Part shown: one piece after another, positions 25,767 through 35,511 of the stretch
How positions within the stretch are numbered: position 1 is the first letter of the stretch
Layout of the letters: every line of letters starts with the position of its first letter
Origin: Ignavibacteria bacterium
Lineage (GTDB): Bacteria; Bacteroidota; Ignavibacteria; Ch128b
Reading direction: 5' to 3'
Assembly: GCA_026415235.1 (NCBI GenBank)
Contig: JAOAHM010000042.1
Location: 1-41,208 of the forward strand
DNA length: 41,208 bases
Notes under the pieces: model-generated
The model's input: the letters and a program-made list of their open reading frames with translations, nothing else
Databases searched by the model: none
Told to the model about the DNA's origin: nothing
Position numbers and translations under genes: made by a program

Positions 25767-28700
25767 ATGTCAGTTGTTAGAAAAATTTTTGCTTTAATTT
25801 TTTTCGTGCTTCTCATCTTTGGTTTAGAATATCTTAAGACTGCAGAGTTTTACACATCCACAATTGATGTGCTTATAGCTTTAGGTTTCATTTTGTTGAT
25901 AGGATTGTTGTTTGGAGAAATTTTAAGTCTTATTGGTTTTCCGAAAATTTCTGGTTATTTAATTGCAGGAATTTTATTTGGACCATATTCGAAAAATATT
26001 TTTCAAATAGACTATTTAAGTTTTATCTCAGATTACTTTCTAAATGAATTGAAATATTTTAATGCACTTGTCTTAAGTTTAATCGCATTTTTGATTGGTG
26101 GTAGGATTAAGCTTAATGAATTGAAAGAATTAAAAAGAACTATTACTCTGATTATAATTATTAGAACAATTTTAATTATTGCTGGAATTTTTCTGCTATT
26201 TGTTATCATTTATCCATATTTCGATTTATTGAAACAAGTCAATCTTGATACAATTATTTTCATTGGACTATTAATCTCAATTTTAATGATTAGCACTTCA
26301 ATTGAAACAACATTTGGTGTATTAAATGAATTTGCTGAAAGGAATAGGTTATCGAAGCTGATTTTTAGTTCAAGTGTTCTTAAAGATTTAATTGCTTTAA
26401 TATTGATAATATTTGTGATTAATCTTTCTTATTTGCTAAAAAACGGTGAAAGCGAATTAATTACATATTCAACTTTAAGTAGTGGTTTTAAGGAATTATT
26501 GTTTTCAATTGCCATAGGATTTGCGTTTGGATTTTTTTTGAATGTTTACTTCAAACAAATTGAAAAAGAAAAATTATTATTCTTTGTTTCCTTCTTAGTT
26601 TTATCAAATGCATTGGTTCATTTTTTAAGATTAGAGCCTTTTGCCGTCTACTTGATTGCAGGAATTGCATTCGCCAATCTATCAAATGAATATGATGATT
26701 TTTTGGTTTCAGTCGAAAAGTATTCACAAATTCTTTTGATAATTTTATTCACAATTATTGGTGCAAGTTTAAACATCAATTTTCTTTACTCATTGTTCCC
26801 GTTAGTGATTTTGATTTTATCTGCGAGAGTTTTGATTACTTACTTCTCAGTAAAAGTTGCAGCGAAATATTCGAGTGAAGATAAAGAGATACAAAAAAAT
26901 CTTTGGATGGGTTTTCTATCGAATTCTTTGATATTGAGTTATCCGATTCTGATTAGTAATGTATCATCTAATGTTTTAGAAATTCTATTGCCAATTGTTT
27001 TTTCATTAAACTTAATTAGTCTTTTAATTGGAGCACCATTATTAAAATTTGGGCTGAAAAAAATTAATAAATCAACTCAGAGCTTGAGCGTAGTAACTGA
27101 AAAGCGTTTCGAAGATAGAGTTAGAGAAGAAGTACTACCACACAAGAAATTTAATGTACCTCAATTTGAAGATAGGAACTTAAATGAATTGGTTTTATCG
27201 CTTCGAGAAAAATTAATTTCACATCTGCAAGAATTTGAGCAAACATTAATAAACAAGCGAAGTGAAGAAGCACTGGAATTTTATTATCAAGTTGTTGAGC
27301 AATACATAGAAGAATATCAAAAGTTAAGAAATCTATTTACTAAAGGTAAAGTTTCGGGTAAGGAGATAAAGGTTCAAGTTTTATCAATCCAACAGGAAAT
27401 ATCAAAGTGGTTCGCCGAAGTAAGTGTTGCGAGAAAATCAGTTGAGCAACAAATTTTGACTGCCGAATATCTTCTTCAAGAATTATTTGATGAATTAAAA
27501 GAGTATTGCGAAAATTCACCACTTTATGTTGAAGTGGAACAAGAAGAAGATAAATATGAAAAAGAAAGCGATGATAACTTATTCGTGCAATCTGTCAAAT
27601 CATATAAAAGACTTGACAAAAAATTCAGAAAATTATTTGGAATTAAATCCTTCTTAAAGAGAAAAATTCCTTATGTAACATTGGTTAAGTATTACTTTGA
27701 GTACCAAATTGCACTCGAAATGGAAAAAGTCGCTTTCTTGCTTGGATTGGAGCGATTGAATGTTCTTAGAAAAGTTAAAAGCATTTACGATGATTTTACA
27801 TCAAATCTCGAAGAGCTAATTAATTTAATAGCCGAACATAAAGATGTTGAAGCAGTCTCGTTATTAGCAGTTGATAAACTTGATGAAATTCATGGTAAAC
27901 TTAAACAAGAAATTTCATCAATTGGAGAAGAGATTGAAGCATCAAATAAAAATATTAGCTTACGATTGAACTATGCATTTGCTAATCCTTTCAATCAATT
28001 TTTGAAGTCAATTCTTAAAGCAGGAACAATTGAACTAAACATCAAAAAATTCCACTTCTCAAAAATCTACGACGAAACGAATAAGGCGAAAGAAACTACA
28101 TTAGAGACGATACGCTTTTGGGTTAATTATTTGGTTGGTTTCCTTGGCATTTGTGAAAGAGATGCACGAACTTTTGAAATAATTGGAAAAATTAATGCAA
28201 TCATCAACGATACGATGATTAGTCATTCTGATAATGTTGCTAAGGATATAAAAGATTTAATTTCAGAATTAAATGTTCTCTTTAAATCACTTGAAAAACA
28301 AATTACGAACTCAGAATTAATTTCATCTTCTTCGATTGTTGAGCTGAAAAATCTTATCCTCAAATATCGTGATGATATAATTTACTTGATTAACGAGAAG
28401 GGAATTTCAAAACTTTCAGCATCGAAGAAGACTTATAGTGTAAATAATATTGTCAATTCCCTTAAAGATACTTTTGCACAAATAATTACTGAATACAATC
28501 GTGAAATAAAAGTACTTGATGAAAAAGATTTAGAGTTGAAAGAAACTAAAACAAGATACATTGAATTGAAAACATTAAAGTTTGTGGAGATAATTAAGAA
28601 TTATTTTGAAAACGAGATTTTGCAAGAGATAATTCGATTAAATGAAATTGTTAATGGGCATATAAGTAGTTCAATTTTGGAATTAAAGAACATAGAAAAT

Positions 28701-30290
28701 GTAATTTATTATCACTTCAACATTACCATTGATGAATTAAGTAATCTTGAAAGTTCACAAGACTCAAAACGATGGCAAGAAGAAATTTCGAGTATCATCG
28801 AAAATAACTTTAGGTATTCAATTAAACTTTTAAGAGATAAAATAAAGGCTTGGGATCGGCAGATTGAAAAATTTGAAAGAGAAGTTGAAGTATCTCTTAC
28901 CGAAAAAATTTATAGTCAAATTTCAAATCTTAAAGAAGTATTTCGTAAAGAACTTTCAATTGAATTTGAGAAAGGACTTCTTCCTCAAGAGTATGAAAAA
29001 ATTTTACTTACGATAAATAAGAAGCTAAGTAATATTAAAAATCAAGTTTTTACTCTTGGACAAAAACTTCTTCAATCAATTAAAAAATTATTCAGACCTT
29101 TCATTAGAGAAGAAAAGTATTTGATTGAAAAAGAAATCGAAGGTAAAAGTTTAATTATATCAATTTATGACCAAACAGTTTTTGACGAAAAAGTTTTTAA
29201 TTCTCTTCCATTTGTCTATAAAAAGTTGTTTGATTACACATCGAGTGATGTTGTTGAAATACTTGTTGGTAGAGAGAATGAAAAGGAAATTTTGAAACAA
29301 GCTTATGAAAGAACATTGAAAGGGCTTTCAGGTTCAACAGCAATTATTGGTGAAAGCGGAACTGGTAAAAGTAGCTTAATAAGTTCATTTATTTCGAAAA
29401 TACAAACAGAAATACCTATTTATCGTTATGAATTTGAGAAAACTACATCATCAGAAAAAGAATTCTTAAAGATATTGTCAGATATTTTTGAGATGAATTA
29501 CATCACTTCATTCGACGAATTAATTAGTGAGTTGACTATTGAAACAAATTCTAAGATTGTAATCCTTGAAGACATTCATAAAATTTATTTAAGAAAGTTT
29601 GGCGGTTTAGAAGCAATGAAAAAATTGCTTCTAACTATTTCAGAAACAAGTAATAAAATATTTTGGATTGTTTCGATTTCTTATCATGCTTGGCAGTTAC
29701 TAAATAGAATTTTGAATATTGGTAATTATTTTCCATTCCAAATTAAAACGGAAGTCTTGTCAAAAGAACAAATTAAACAAGCGTTACTTAATCGTCATAA
29801 AACATCAGGTTATAATCTCGAATTTCTTCCAGATGACTCAAGTTTAGTTCAAAATCAAAGACATTATTTATTCAAACATGATAGGCAAGCTGCATTAGAA
29901 GAAGAATTTTTCAATAAACTTTATGAAGCTTGTGAAGGCAACATAACATCAGCATTATTTTACTGGATTAAATCAATTAAAGAATTTAAGAATAATACGA
30001 TTTACATCAAGCCAATCTTGAAACTGGATTTTAGATTGCTTCAATCATTTGAAATTGATAAACTCCTTACACTTTCGAATTTGATTCAGCATGGTAGTTT
30101 GACAATTAAAGAACATCAAGAAATATTTAAATATGATGAAGAAAAATCAAAATCAATTTTGAATTTCTTGAGTGCAGCTAATCTTGTCCATTATGATATG
30201 AATGAAAAAGGAGAAAAAGTTTTTTATCTAAATTCTGCAGTTTATAAACCAATAGAAATTGAGTTGAGAAAATTAAACATTTTTGATTGA
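25767..30290 (+). CDS. CPA antiporter domain - coiled coil - AAA/STAND ATPase fusion
   Basis: 1507 residues from the ATG one base after the preceding stop. Residues 1-435: about 12-13 membrane helices of the CPA2 antiporter fold (GFPKISGYLIAGILFGP at 57-73; D207 in SSVLKDLIALI, the expected ion-site acid). Residues 440-1150: cytoplasmic, highly charged, helical, coiled-coil prone, no recognised domain. Residues 1170-1330: P-loop ATPase of AAA_16/STAND type, opening with LVGRENEKEIL; Walker A GESGTGKSS from 1195; Walker B IVILEDIH with E1268-D1269; then a lid-like helical part and a C-terminal winged-helix-like segment (LIQHGSLTIKEHQEIFKYDE). ATP binding probably controls the transporter or responds to a signal on the helical region. 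Ion and signal are unknown. Domain calls are by motif; I know no characterised protein with this order. Confidence 0.85.
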   Translation: MSVVRKIFALIFFVLLIFGLEYLKTAEFYTSTIDVLIALGFILLIGLLFGEILSLIGFPKISGYLIAGILFGPYSKNIFQIDYLSFISDYFLNELKYFNALVLSLIAFLIGGRIKLNELKELKRTITLIIIIRTILIIAGIFLLFVIIYPYFDLLKQVNLDTIIFIGLLISILMISTSIETTFGVLNEFAERNRLSKLIFSSSVLKDLIALILIIFVINLSYLLKNGESELITYSTLSSGFKELLFSIAIGFAFGFFLNVYFKQIEKEKLLFFVSFLVLSNALVHFLRLEPFAVYLIAGIAFANLSNEYDDFLVSVEKYSQILLIILFTIIGASLNINFLYSLFPLVILILSARVLITYFSVKVAAKYSSEDKEIQKNLWMGFLSNSLILSYPILISNVSSNVLEILLPIVFSLNLISLLIGAPLLKFGLKKINKSTQSLSVVTEKRFEDRVREEVLPHKKFNVPQFEDRNLNELVLSLREKLISHLQEFEQTLINKRSEEALEFYYQVVEQYIEEYQKLRNLFTKGKVSGKEIKVQVLSIQQEISKWFAEVSVARKSVEQQILTAEYLLQELFDELKEYCENSPLYVEVEQEEDKYEKESDDNLFVQSVKSYKRLDKKFRKLFGIKSFLKRKIPYVTLVKYYFEYQIALEMEKVAFLLGLERLNVLRKVKSIYDDFTSNLEELINLIAEHKDVEAVSLLAVDKLDEIHGKLKQEISSIGEEIEASNKNISLRLNYAFANPFNQFLKSILKAGTIELNIKKFHFSKIYDETNKAKETTLETIRFWVNYLVGFLGICERDARTFEIIGKINAIINDTMISHSDNVAKDIKDLISELNVLFKSLEKQITNSELISSSSIVELKNLILKYRDDIIYLINEKGISKLSASKKTYSVNNIVNSLKDTFAQIITEYNREIKVLDEKDLELKETKTRYIELKTLKFVEIIKNYFENEILQEIIRLNEIVNGHISSSILELKNIENVIYYHFNITIDELSNLESSQDSKRWQEEISSIIENNFRYSIKLLRDKIKAWDRQIEKFEREVEVSLTEKIYSQISNLKEVFRKELSIEFEKGLLPQEYEKILLTINKKLSNIKNQVFTLGQKLLQSIKKLFRPFIREEKYLIEKEIEGKSLIISIYDQTVFDEKVFNSLPFVYKKLFDYTSSDVVEILVGRENEKEILKQAYERTLKGLSGSTAIIGESGTGKSSLISSFISKIQTEIPIYRYEFEKTTSSEKEFLKILSDIFEMNYITSFDELISELTIETNSKIVILEDIHKIYLRKFGGLEAMKKLLLTISETSNKIFWIVSISYHAWQLLNRILNIGNYFPFQIKTEVLSKEQIKQALLNRHKTSGYNLEFLPDDSSLVQNQRHYLFKHDRQAALEEEFFNKLYEACEGNITSALFYWIKSIKEFKNNTIYIKPILKLDFRLLQSFEIDKLLTLSNLIQHGSLTIKEHQEIFKYDEEKSKSILNFLSAANLVHYDMNEKGEKVFYLNSAVYKPIEIELRKLNIFD

Positions 30291-30291
30291 T

Positions 30292-31221
30292 ATGAAGTTA
30301 TTATTACTTATTCAATTAATTCTCCAAGTTCAAATAATTAATCAAGACACATTGAATACTCAAAATCTAATTAAAGATAGTGTTCAATTTAAATCAGTAA
30401 TTGAAACGGTAAAAGTAATCATAACCCCTCAAGTTGAAAAAGAAAAAACAAATCCAGTAGTAAATAGAAACTACAACGAGTTGTTCAGTGAAACTTCATC
30501 ACTTGGTTTGAGAATTCTTTTCTCGATTATCTTAATTTTTACAGTTATTTATTTGTCTCAGAGGGTCAATACTTTTCTCAACAAAAATGATTTATCAAAC
30601 CGATTAAGAAATCCTGAACTGATTAAGTTATTAACGAACTTTTTTATCTGGATACTGGCATTAATTATTATATACCTAATTTTTGATAATTCACCATTAA
30701 TTCTTCTTTTATTGGCACTTTTAATTTCCATTATCTTTTTAATTTCCACAGTTGATGTGATGAAGAACTTAGTTGGCGGAATTTTACTTTTCATTGAAAA
30801 ACCATTTGAATATGGTGATTGGATAAAAATTGATGACTATACTGGTCGAGTTTATCATAAAAATTTTTTGACAACTGAGATTATAACTGAAGATGATGCG
30901 TTAATAAAAATTCCTAATCAAAATTTTATCACAAAGACATTCGAGAATTTGAATGTAATTTCAAAAAATAAACAAGTAAGTTTTATTGTTGAAGTCCCAC
31001 CACACTCAGAAATTTCAAAGATTAAATCGTCATTATTTGAGATAACTTCCCTTTCAATTTTTAATTCAATAAACAAACCAGTTGAGATTATTTACAAAGG
31101 AATTAATGATAGAGGAAAAATGGAATTTCAAATAAAGGCTTATGTCTTTGATGCGAGATACGAAAGTGAATTTAAATCCGATGTTCAAGAAAGAATTGCC
31201 GAGATTTTTGGGATTAATTAA
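30292..31221 (+). CDS. MscS-family mechanosensitive channel
   Basis: 309 residues. A hydrophobic N-terminus (MKLLLLIQLILQVQI) and a periplasmic stretch to about 70 are followed by three helices (about 72-90, 113-131, 135-166) and the cytoplasmic beta and alpha/beta vestibule. The family signature is clear: KNLVGGILLFIEKPFEYGDWIKID with the PF..GD.I motif, then TEIITEDDALIKIPNQNFI. The pore helix upstream of it is bulky (LLLLALLISIIFLIST) and lacks the regular Gly/Ala pattern of E. coli MscS TM3. It starts one base after the fusion-protein stop with the same TGATATG junction as the previous pair, so it is the third gene of the operon. Confidence 0.92.
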   Translation: MKLLLLIQLILQVQIINQDTLNTQNLIKDSVQFKSVIETVKVIITPQVEKEKTNPVVNRNYNELFSETSSLGLRILFSIILIFTVIYLSQRVNTFLNKNDLSNRLRNPELIKLLTNFFIWILALIIIYLIFDNSPLILLLLALLISIIFLISTVDVMKNLVGGILLFIEKPFEYGDWIKIDDYTGRVYHKNFLTTEIITEDDALIKIPNQNFITKTFENLNVISKNKQVSFIVEVPPHSEISKIKSSLFEITSLSIFNSINKPVEIIYKGINDRGKMEFQIKAYVFDARYESEFKSDVQERIAEIFGIN

Positions 31222-31482
31222 TTCTTATAATTATCTACCTTTCTTAAAATTTTTCATCTTAATTATGTAATTTTTAATAAAAACCTTATATGGCTTAGTA
31301 TATCCTACCTAAATATAAGTTTTATTTTGTAATCTTTGTTATTACTTGAGGGAGTTTTCGTTTCATTTTCCACAATTCAAAATCTTTATGAAATTTAATT
31401 CAACTAATATTTATTTTGAAAATGAATAACTCGATTAATAGATTTAAGGAAGAAAATCAACAAAAAAATAGGAGAGTTCCCA

Positions 31483-31794
31483 ATGGCGTTCACTGGTAAA
31501 GAAGAACATCAAATTTCACTCGAAGAAGCAATAAAGCTTATTCAGAATTTTAGGAGCAAACAAAAAGGTGAAGGAATAAAAGCTCACTACTTTGGTAAAG
31601 AAGCACTTATGAAATTGTTAGAGCAAGAAGGTTGTGTTGGATTAAGAATTTATTATGCGTCTCAGGAAGATGGTACACCAGAATTAGTAATCGTTGGTGT
31701 TAATGAAGAAGGAAAAGATTTAGTTGGAATGGTTTTAGATCGAAGTTGGTTCTGCCCACCTTATTGTGATGGGGAATCGATGTTGAACAAATAA
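31483..31794 (+). CDS. Conserved hypothetical protein with CPPYC motif
   Basis: 103 residues, soluble. Visible elements: an N-terminal helix (LEEAIKLIQNFRSKQ), AHYFGKEALMKLLEQEGCVGLRIYYA (C51) and a beta hairpin LVIVGVNEEGKDLVGMV, ending WFCPPYCDG with C91 and C95. I recall similar small proteins in Bacteroidota, of unknown function; the paired Cys could bind a metal or form a disulfide. AGGAGAG lies 8 bases before the ATG. It is followed after 11 bases by a membrane protein and a two-component pair, so it likely belongs to that signalling operon. The 261 bases upstream hold no clear consensus promoter. Confidence 0.8.
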   Translation: MAFTGKEEHQISLEEAIKLIQNFRSKQKGEGIKAHYFGKEALMKLLEQEGCVGLRIYYASQEDGTPELVIVGVNEEGKDLVGMVLDRSWFCPPYCDGESMLNK

Positions 31795-31805
31795 TAAAGT
31801 GAAAC

Positions 31806-32405
31806 ATGAAAAATATTTACATCGCTTTTTCTTTATTCTCAATTTTACCTTTTATAGTTGGGTTATTATCAATTAAAAAGTTAGATAACCCATTAAAAAT
31901 AATTTTCACTTTAGTTACAATTTCTGTTCTATCGAATATGACTCTAATTTATTTTGGATTAGTCTACAGAAATAATGTATGGATAGGACATATTTATACT
32001 GTAATTGAGTTTTTGTGTATTTCACTTTTTTATCTCAGCTTGTTCGAGAGAAAAATATTTAAACAAATTATTATTGGATTGATTTGCCTTTTCGTAATAA
32101 TTGTAGTTTTGAATAAAATTTATCTTGAATCATTTCATTCAATTGACAATTATTCTTTAACTATAAGTTCAATTTTGTTGCTCATAATTTCATCAATGTT
32201 TTTGGTTGAGTATTTAACAAAAAATTTGATAGTTGATATAAGAGATTATAGATTTATTTTGACGATTGGATTTATGGTTTATTTTGGAGGTAATCTTTTC
32301 ATTTTTGCATTAAGTAATGAAGTTAGGGGAATATGGTTGGTTCATAATTTATTAAGTATTTCGTTAATCATTATTTATACATTAGTATTTGCATGGCGCA
32401 ATTGA
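31806..32405 (+). CDS. Multi-pass membrane protein preceding a sensor kinase
   Basis: 199 residues, almost entirely hydrophobic, six to seven predicted helices (for example IAFSLFSILPFIVGLLSI, IIIGLICLFVIIVVLNKI, SILLLIISSMFLVEYL, SLIIIYTLVFAW). I do not recognise the family. It overlaps the histidine kinase gene by 13 bases, so the two are coupled; it may act as a membrane sensing module for the kinase, which itself has a single membrane helix. No ribosome site is obvious and the start is chosen from position. Confidence 0.72.
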   Translation: MKNIYIAFSLFSILPFIVGLLSIKKLDNPLKIIFTLVTISVLSNMTLIYFGLVYRNNVWIGHIYTVIEFLCISLFYLSLFERKIFKQIIIGLICLFVIIVVLNKIYLESFHSIDNYSLTISSILLLIISSMFLVEYLTKNLIVDIRDYRFILTIGFMVYFGGNLFIFALSNEVRGIWLVHNLLSISLIIIYTLVFAWRN

Positions 32406-34882
32406 CAGAAAATATTTGGTGGATAATTTTAGCTGGATCGGTTTCTTTAATTCTTCTTATTGGTTTAATTATTGTAAGCATACTGATAAGTAATAAAAAG
32501 TTATTGCGCCTTCAGCAAGAAAAGATTGAAGAAATTCAGAAGTCGGAGCGAATGTATGCGGATTTGTTCAATAATGTTTCAGATCTTGTTTACATTCATC
32601 AATTTGATGGAACAATATTAAAAATTAATGATGCTGTTGAAAGTTTACTTGGTTATAAAGCCAATGAAATTATTGGTCAAAAATTTCAGAATGTCTTTGA
32701 TATCCCACCGTCAGATTACTATCAATACATTCATACATTAGACAATTCTGATTTTTCAAAAGGTATATTAAAATTAAAATCAAGAGATGGGAAACAACTT
32801 ATTTTCGAATATCAAAACTCAATCGTAACTGAAATTACAAATTTAAAAACCATCAGAGGTATTGCTCGTAATGTAACAGAAAGAATTAAAGCTGAAGAAG
32901 AGTTAAAACGAAAAGATAAATTACTAACAGCAGTTGCAGATGCATCCATACTTCTTCTGATAAATCCTGACCACAAAAATGCAATTAATCATGTTCTGCA
33001 AATCCTTGGAGAAGCAATTGAAGTGGATAGAGTTTATGTTTTTGAGAATCATATTGATCCAGTGACTAACGACCTTTTGATGAGTCAAAAATTCGAATGG
33101 TGTCGGGAAGGAATTGCACCACAAATTGATAATCCATTACTTCAGAATTTATCTTATCGTCATCCTTATGCACAAAATATGTATGAAAAGATTAGGCAGG
33201 GAGAAATTTATTCTGGAATAGTGAGATTTATGTCTGAGCCAGAAAGAGAAATTTTTGGGGTACAAGGGATAAAATCTATTTTAATAATTCCTATTTTCAT
33301 TGGTAAGAGGTTTTGGGGATTCATCGGATTTGATGATTGCACTTATGAAAGAGAATGGTCGGAAGTTGAAAAAGCAGTTCTTAAATCAGCTGCTGGATCT
33401 ATTGGTGGATTGATTGGATTGATGGAATATGAGAAAGAATTATATCAAACAAATATATTCCTTTCAGGAATTCTTGAAAGCTCCCAATCAATTTCAATCA
33501 TTACTACTGATTTATCAGGTATGATTGAGTATTGGAATGCTGGTGCTGAAAACTTGTTCGGATATAAAGCCGAAGAGATGATAGGACAAAAGCTTGTTGG
33601 AAAAATTATTGATACAGATGATAAAATTACTTGTGATAGATTTCTCAATCTTGCTAATTCAGTAATCACTAAGAAACAGACACAAACAACAGAATTAGTT
33701 TTTTATAACAGAAATGGAAACCAGTTATGGGTTAATCTAACTATTTCTCCAATAATTGATAATCAAGGAAATGTGATTGGACTTTCAAGCATTGGTCAAG
33801 ATATTACTCAAAGGAAGATTACCGAACTTGCACTTATTCAAAATGAAGAAATGTTTCGAAATGTTTGGGAAAACTCTGCTGATGGTATGCGATTGCTTGA
33901 TGAAGACGCTAAGATAAAACTCGTTAATAGAGCTTATTGTTCTTTAGTTCAAATGCCTTATGAAAAGTTAATTGGACAAGACTATTATGTCTGCTACTAC
34001 AATCAAGGACAAGAAAAGCTTGAAAGCTTCAAAGATAATATTTCTAAAGGAAATATTCCTACAAGACAAATAACAAATATCACACTTTGGAATGGTAAAA
34101 CAATTCCAGTAGAAATTTCAAATTCTTTCATTGAGTTACAAAACAATAAAAAAATGCTTTTAAGCATCTTTCGAGATATTTCTGAGCAGAAAGAATATGA
34201 AAGAAAAATTAAATCTTCAGAAGAAAAGTATCGTCAACTTGCATTGCATTTACAAACTATAAGAGAGGAAGAGAGAACAAAAATTGCCCGTGAGATTCAT
34301 GATGAATTAGGTCAACAGCTCACTGGACTATTCTTTGAAATTTCAGGAATCAAAACAATGAGAAAAAGAACGAAAGTGCAACTTGATGAAAGATTGGATA
34401 AAATTCATGATTTAATTCAACAATTGATTAGCTCAGTTCAAAGAATATCTGCCGATTTAAGACCAGCAATTTTAGATGACCTTGGACTAATTCCAGCAAT
34501 AGAATGGGAAGTTTCTCAATTTCAAGATAGAACAAAAATCAAAACCAAATTGAATGTTCAAGTAGGCGATGTCAAAATACCTAAAACAATTTCAACAGTA
34601 ATATTTAGAATACTTCAAGAATCTTTAACAAATGTTGCACGACATTCTAAAGCAAGCCAAGTTAGTATTGATTTAAAAGTAAAAAATGACGATTTTTTGT
34701 TGGAAGTTGTAGATAATGGCATCGGAATTCCTGAAGAGATGTTATCAAATCCTAATTCAATTGGACTTATTGGAATGAGGGAAAGAGCATATTCTTGTAA
34801 TGGTGAACTAATTATTCATTCAGAATTAAACAAAGGAACGAAGATTTCTTTAACAATACCAATCAATGGAGAGATGAAATGA
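32393..34882 (+). CDS. PAS/GAF sensor histidine kinase (HisKA_3, NarX/LiaS type)
   Basis: 829 residues. One N-terminal membrane helix (about 9-31); PAS 1 (about 50-168); GAF (about 180-345, with IKSILIIPIFIGKRFWGFIGFDD); PAS 2 (about 352-475); PAS 3 (about 480-605); HisKA_3 with REIHDELGQQLTG (H636 as phospho-acceptor); and HATPase_c with ILQESLTNVARHSKA and VVDNGIGIPE. The adjacent NarL-type regulator, overlapping by 4 bases (ATGA), is the obvious partner. The overlapping membrane-protein gene upstream may supply further sensing. The signal cannot be predicted; the GAF lacks tetrapyrrole-binding hallmarks that I can see. Confidence 0.96.
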   Translation: MAQLTENIWWIILAGSVSLILLIGLIIVSILISNKKLLRLQQEKIEEIQKSERMYADLFNNVSDLVYIHQFDGTILKINDAVESLLGYKANEIIGQKFQNVFDIPPSDYYQYIHTLDNSDFSKGILKLKSRDGKQLIFEYQNSIVTEITNLKTIRGIARNVTERIKAEEELKRKDKLLTAVADASILLLINPDHKNAINHVLQILGEAIEVDRVYVFENHIDPVTNDLLMSQKFEWCREGIAPQIDNPLLQNLSYRHPYAQNMYEKIRQGEIYSGIVRFMSEPEREIFGVQGIKSILIIPIFIGKRFWGFIGFDDCTYEREWSEVEKAVLKSAAGSIGGLIGLMEYEKELYQTNIFLSGILESSQSISIITTDLSGMIEYWNAGAENLFGYKAEEMIGQKLVGKIIDTDDKITCDRFLNLANSVITKKQTQTTELVFYNRNGNQLWVNLTISPIIDNQGNVIGLSSIGQDITQRKITELALIQNEEMFRNVWENSADGMRLLDEDAKIKLVNRAYCSLVQMPYEKLIGQDYYVCYYNQGQEKLESFKDNISKGNIPTRQITNITLWNGKTIPVEISNSFIELQNNKKMLLSIFRDISEQKEYERKIKSSEEKYRQLALHLQTIREEERTKIAREIHDELGQQLTGLFFEISGIKTMRKRTKVQLDERLDKIHDLIQQLISSVQRISADLRPAILDDLGLIPAIEWEVSQFQDRTKIKTKLNVQVGDVKIPKTISTVIFRILQESLTNVARHSKASQVSIDLKVKNDDFLLEVVDNGIGIPEEMLSNPNSIGLIGMRERAYSCNGELIIHSELNKGTKISLTIPINGEMK

Positions 34883-35511
34883 TTAAAGTATTAATAGCAG
34901 ATGATCACGCAGTTGTGCGTGAAGGTTTTCGTAGGATGATTGAAAATGATCCAGAAATTAAAGTTGTTGCTGAAGCTGAAAATGGAATTGAAACACTTAA
35001 ATTAGTTCGTTCGGTAAATTTAGATGTAGTTGTTCTGGATATGTCTATGCCAGAAATGAGCGGACTTGATGTATTAAAACAAATTAAATCGGAGTTTCCT
35101 GATTTACCTGTTTTGGTTTTTAGTATGCATCCCGAAGAACAATATGAGCAAAGGGTTCTTCAAGCTGGAGCTAATGGTTATATTACCAAGAGAACCAAAC
35201 CTTTGGATGTACTTCAAGCGATAAAAGATGTTGCTAAAGGCAAAGTTTTAATGAGTGATCAGATGAGGCAAAAAATAATTAAGAGTAAAGGTAAACTCGA
35301 GGCTCCACATCTACGACTTTCCGATAGAGAATTTCAAGTATTAAAATTGACAGCAAAAGGTTTAAGAGCTAAAGAAATTGGTTATTATCTAAAAATAAGT
35401 GAAAAGACAGTTACGACCTATAGAAGTAGAATAATGCAAAAACTTGGTCTTACGAGCACTTCTGAAATGGTAAGATATTGCATAGAAAATAATATTGAGT
35501 TTGATGCATAA
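34879..35511 (+). CDS. NarL/LuxR-family response regulator
   Basis: 210 residues. Receiver domain 1-120: acidic pair D8/D9 in IADDHAVVREG, phospho-acceptor D54 in VVVLDMSMPEMSG, and the conserved Lys in YITKRTKP. LuxR-type helix-turn-helix about 145-205: LSDREFQVLKLTAKGLRAKEI then SEKTVTTYRSRIMQKLG. It is phosphorylated by the upstream kinase and binds DNA as a dimer. It closes the operon; the following gap is structured and may contain its target sites. Confidence 0.97.
   Translation: MIKVLIADDHAVVREGFRRMIENDPEIKVVAEAENGIETLKLVRSVNLDVVVLDMSMPEMSGLDVLKQIKSEFPDLPVLVFSMHPEEQYEQRVLQAGANGYITKRTKPLDVLQAIKDVAKGKVLMSDQMRQKIIKSKGKLEAPHLRLSDREFQVLKLTAKGLRAKEIGYYLKISEKTVTTYRSRIMQKLGLTSTSEMVRYCIENNIEFDA

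Noticed and set aside
24533-31221. Interpretation as a known phage-defence system
   Set aside because: ATPase plus membrane effector is suggestive, but the domain order differs from Avs-type STAND proteins, there is no nuclease or known sensor, and the surroundings show no defence island or mobile genes.
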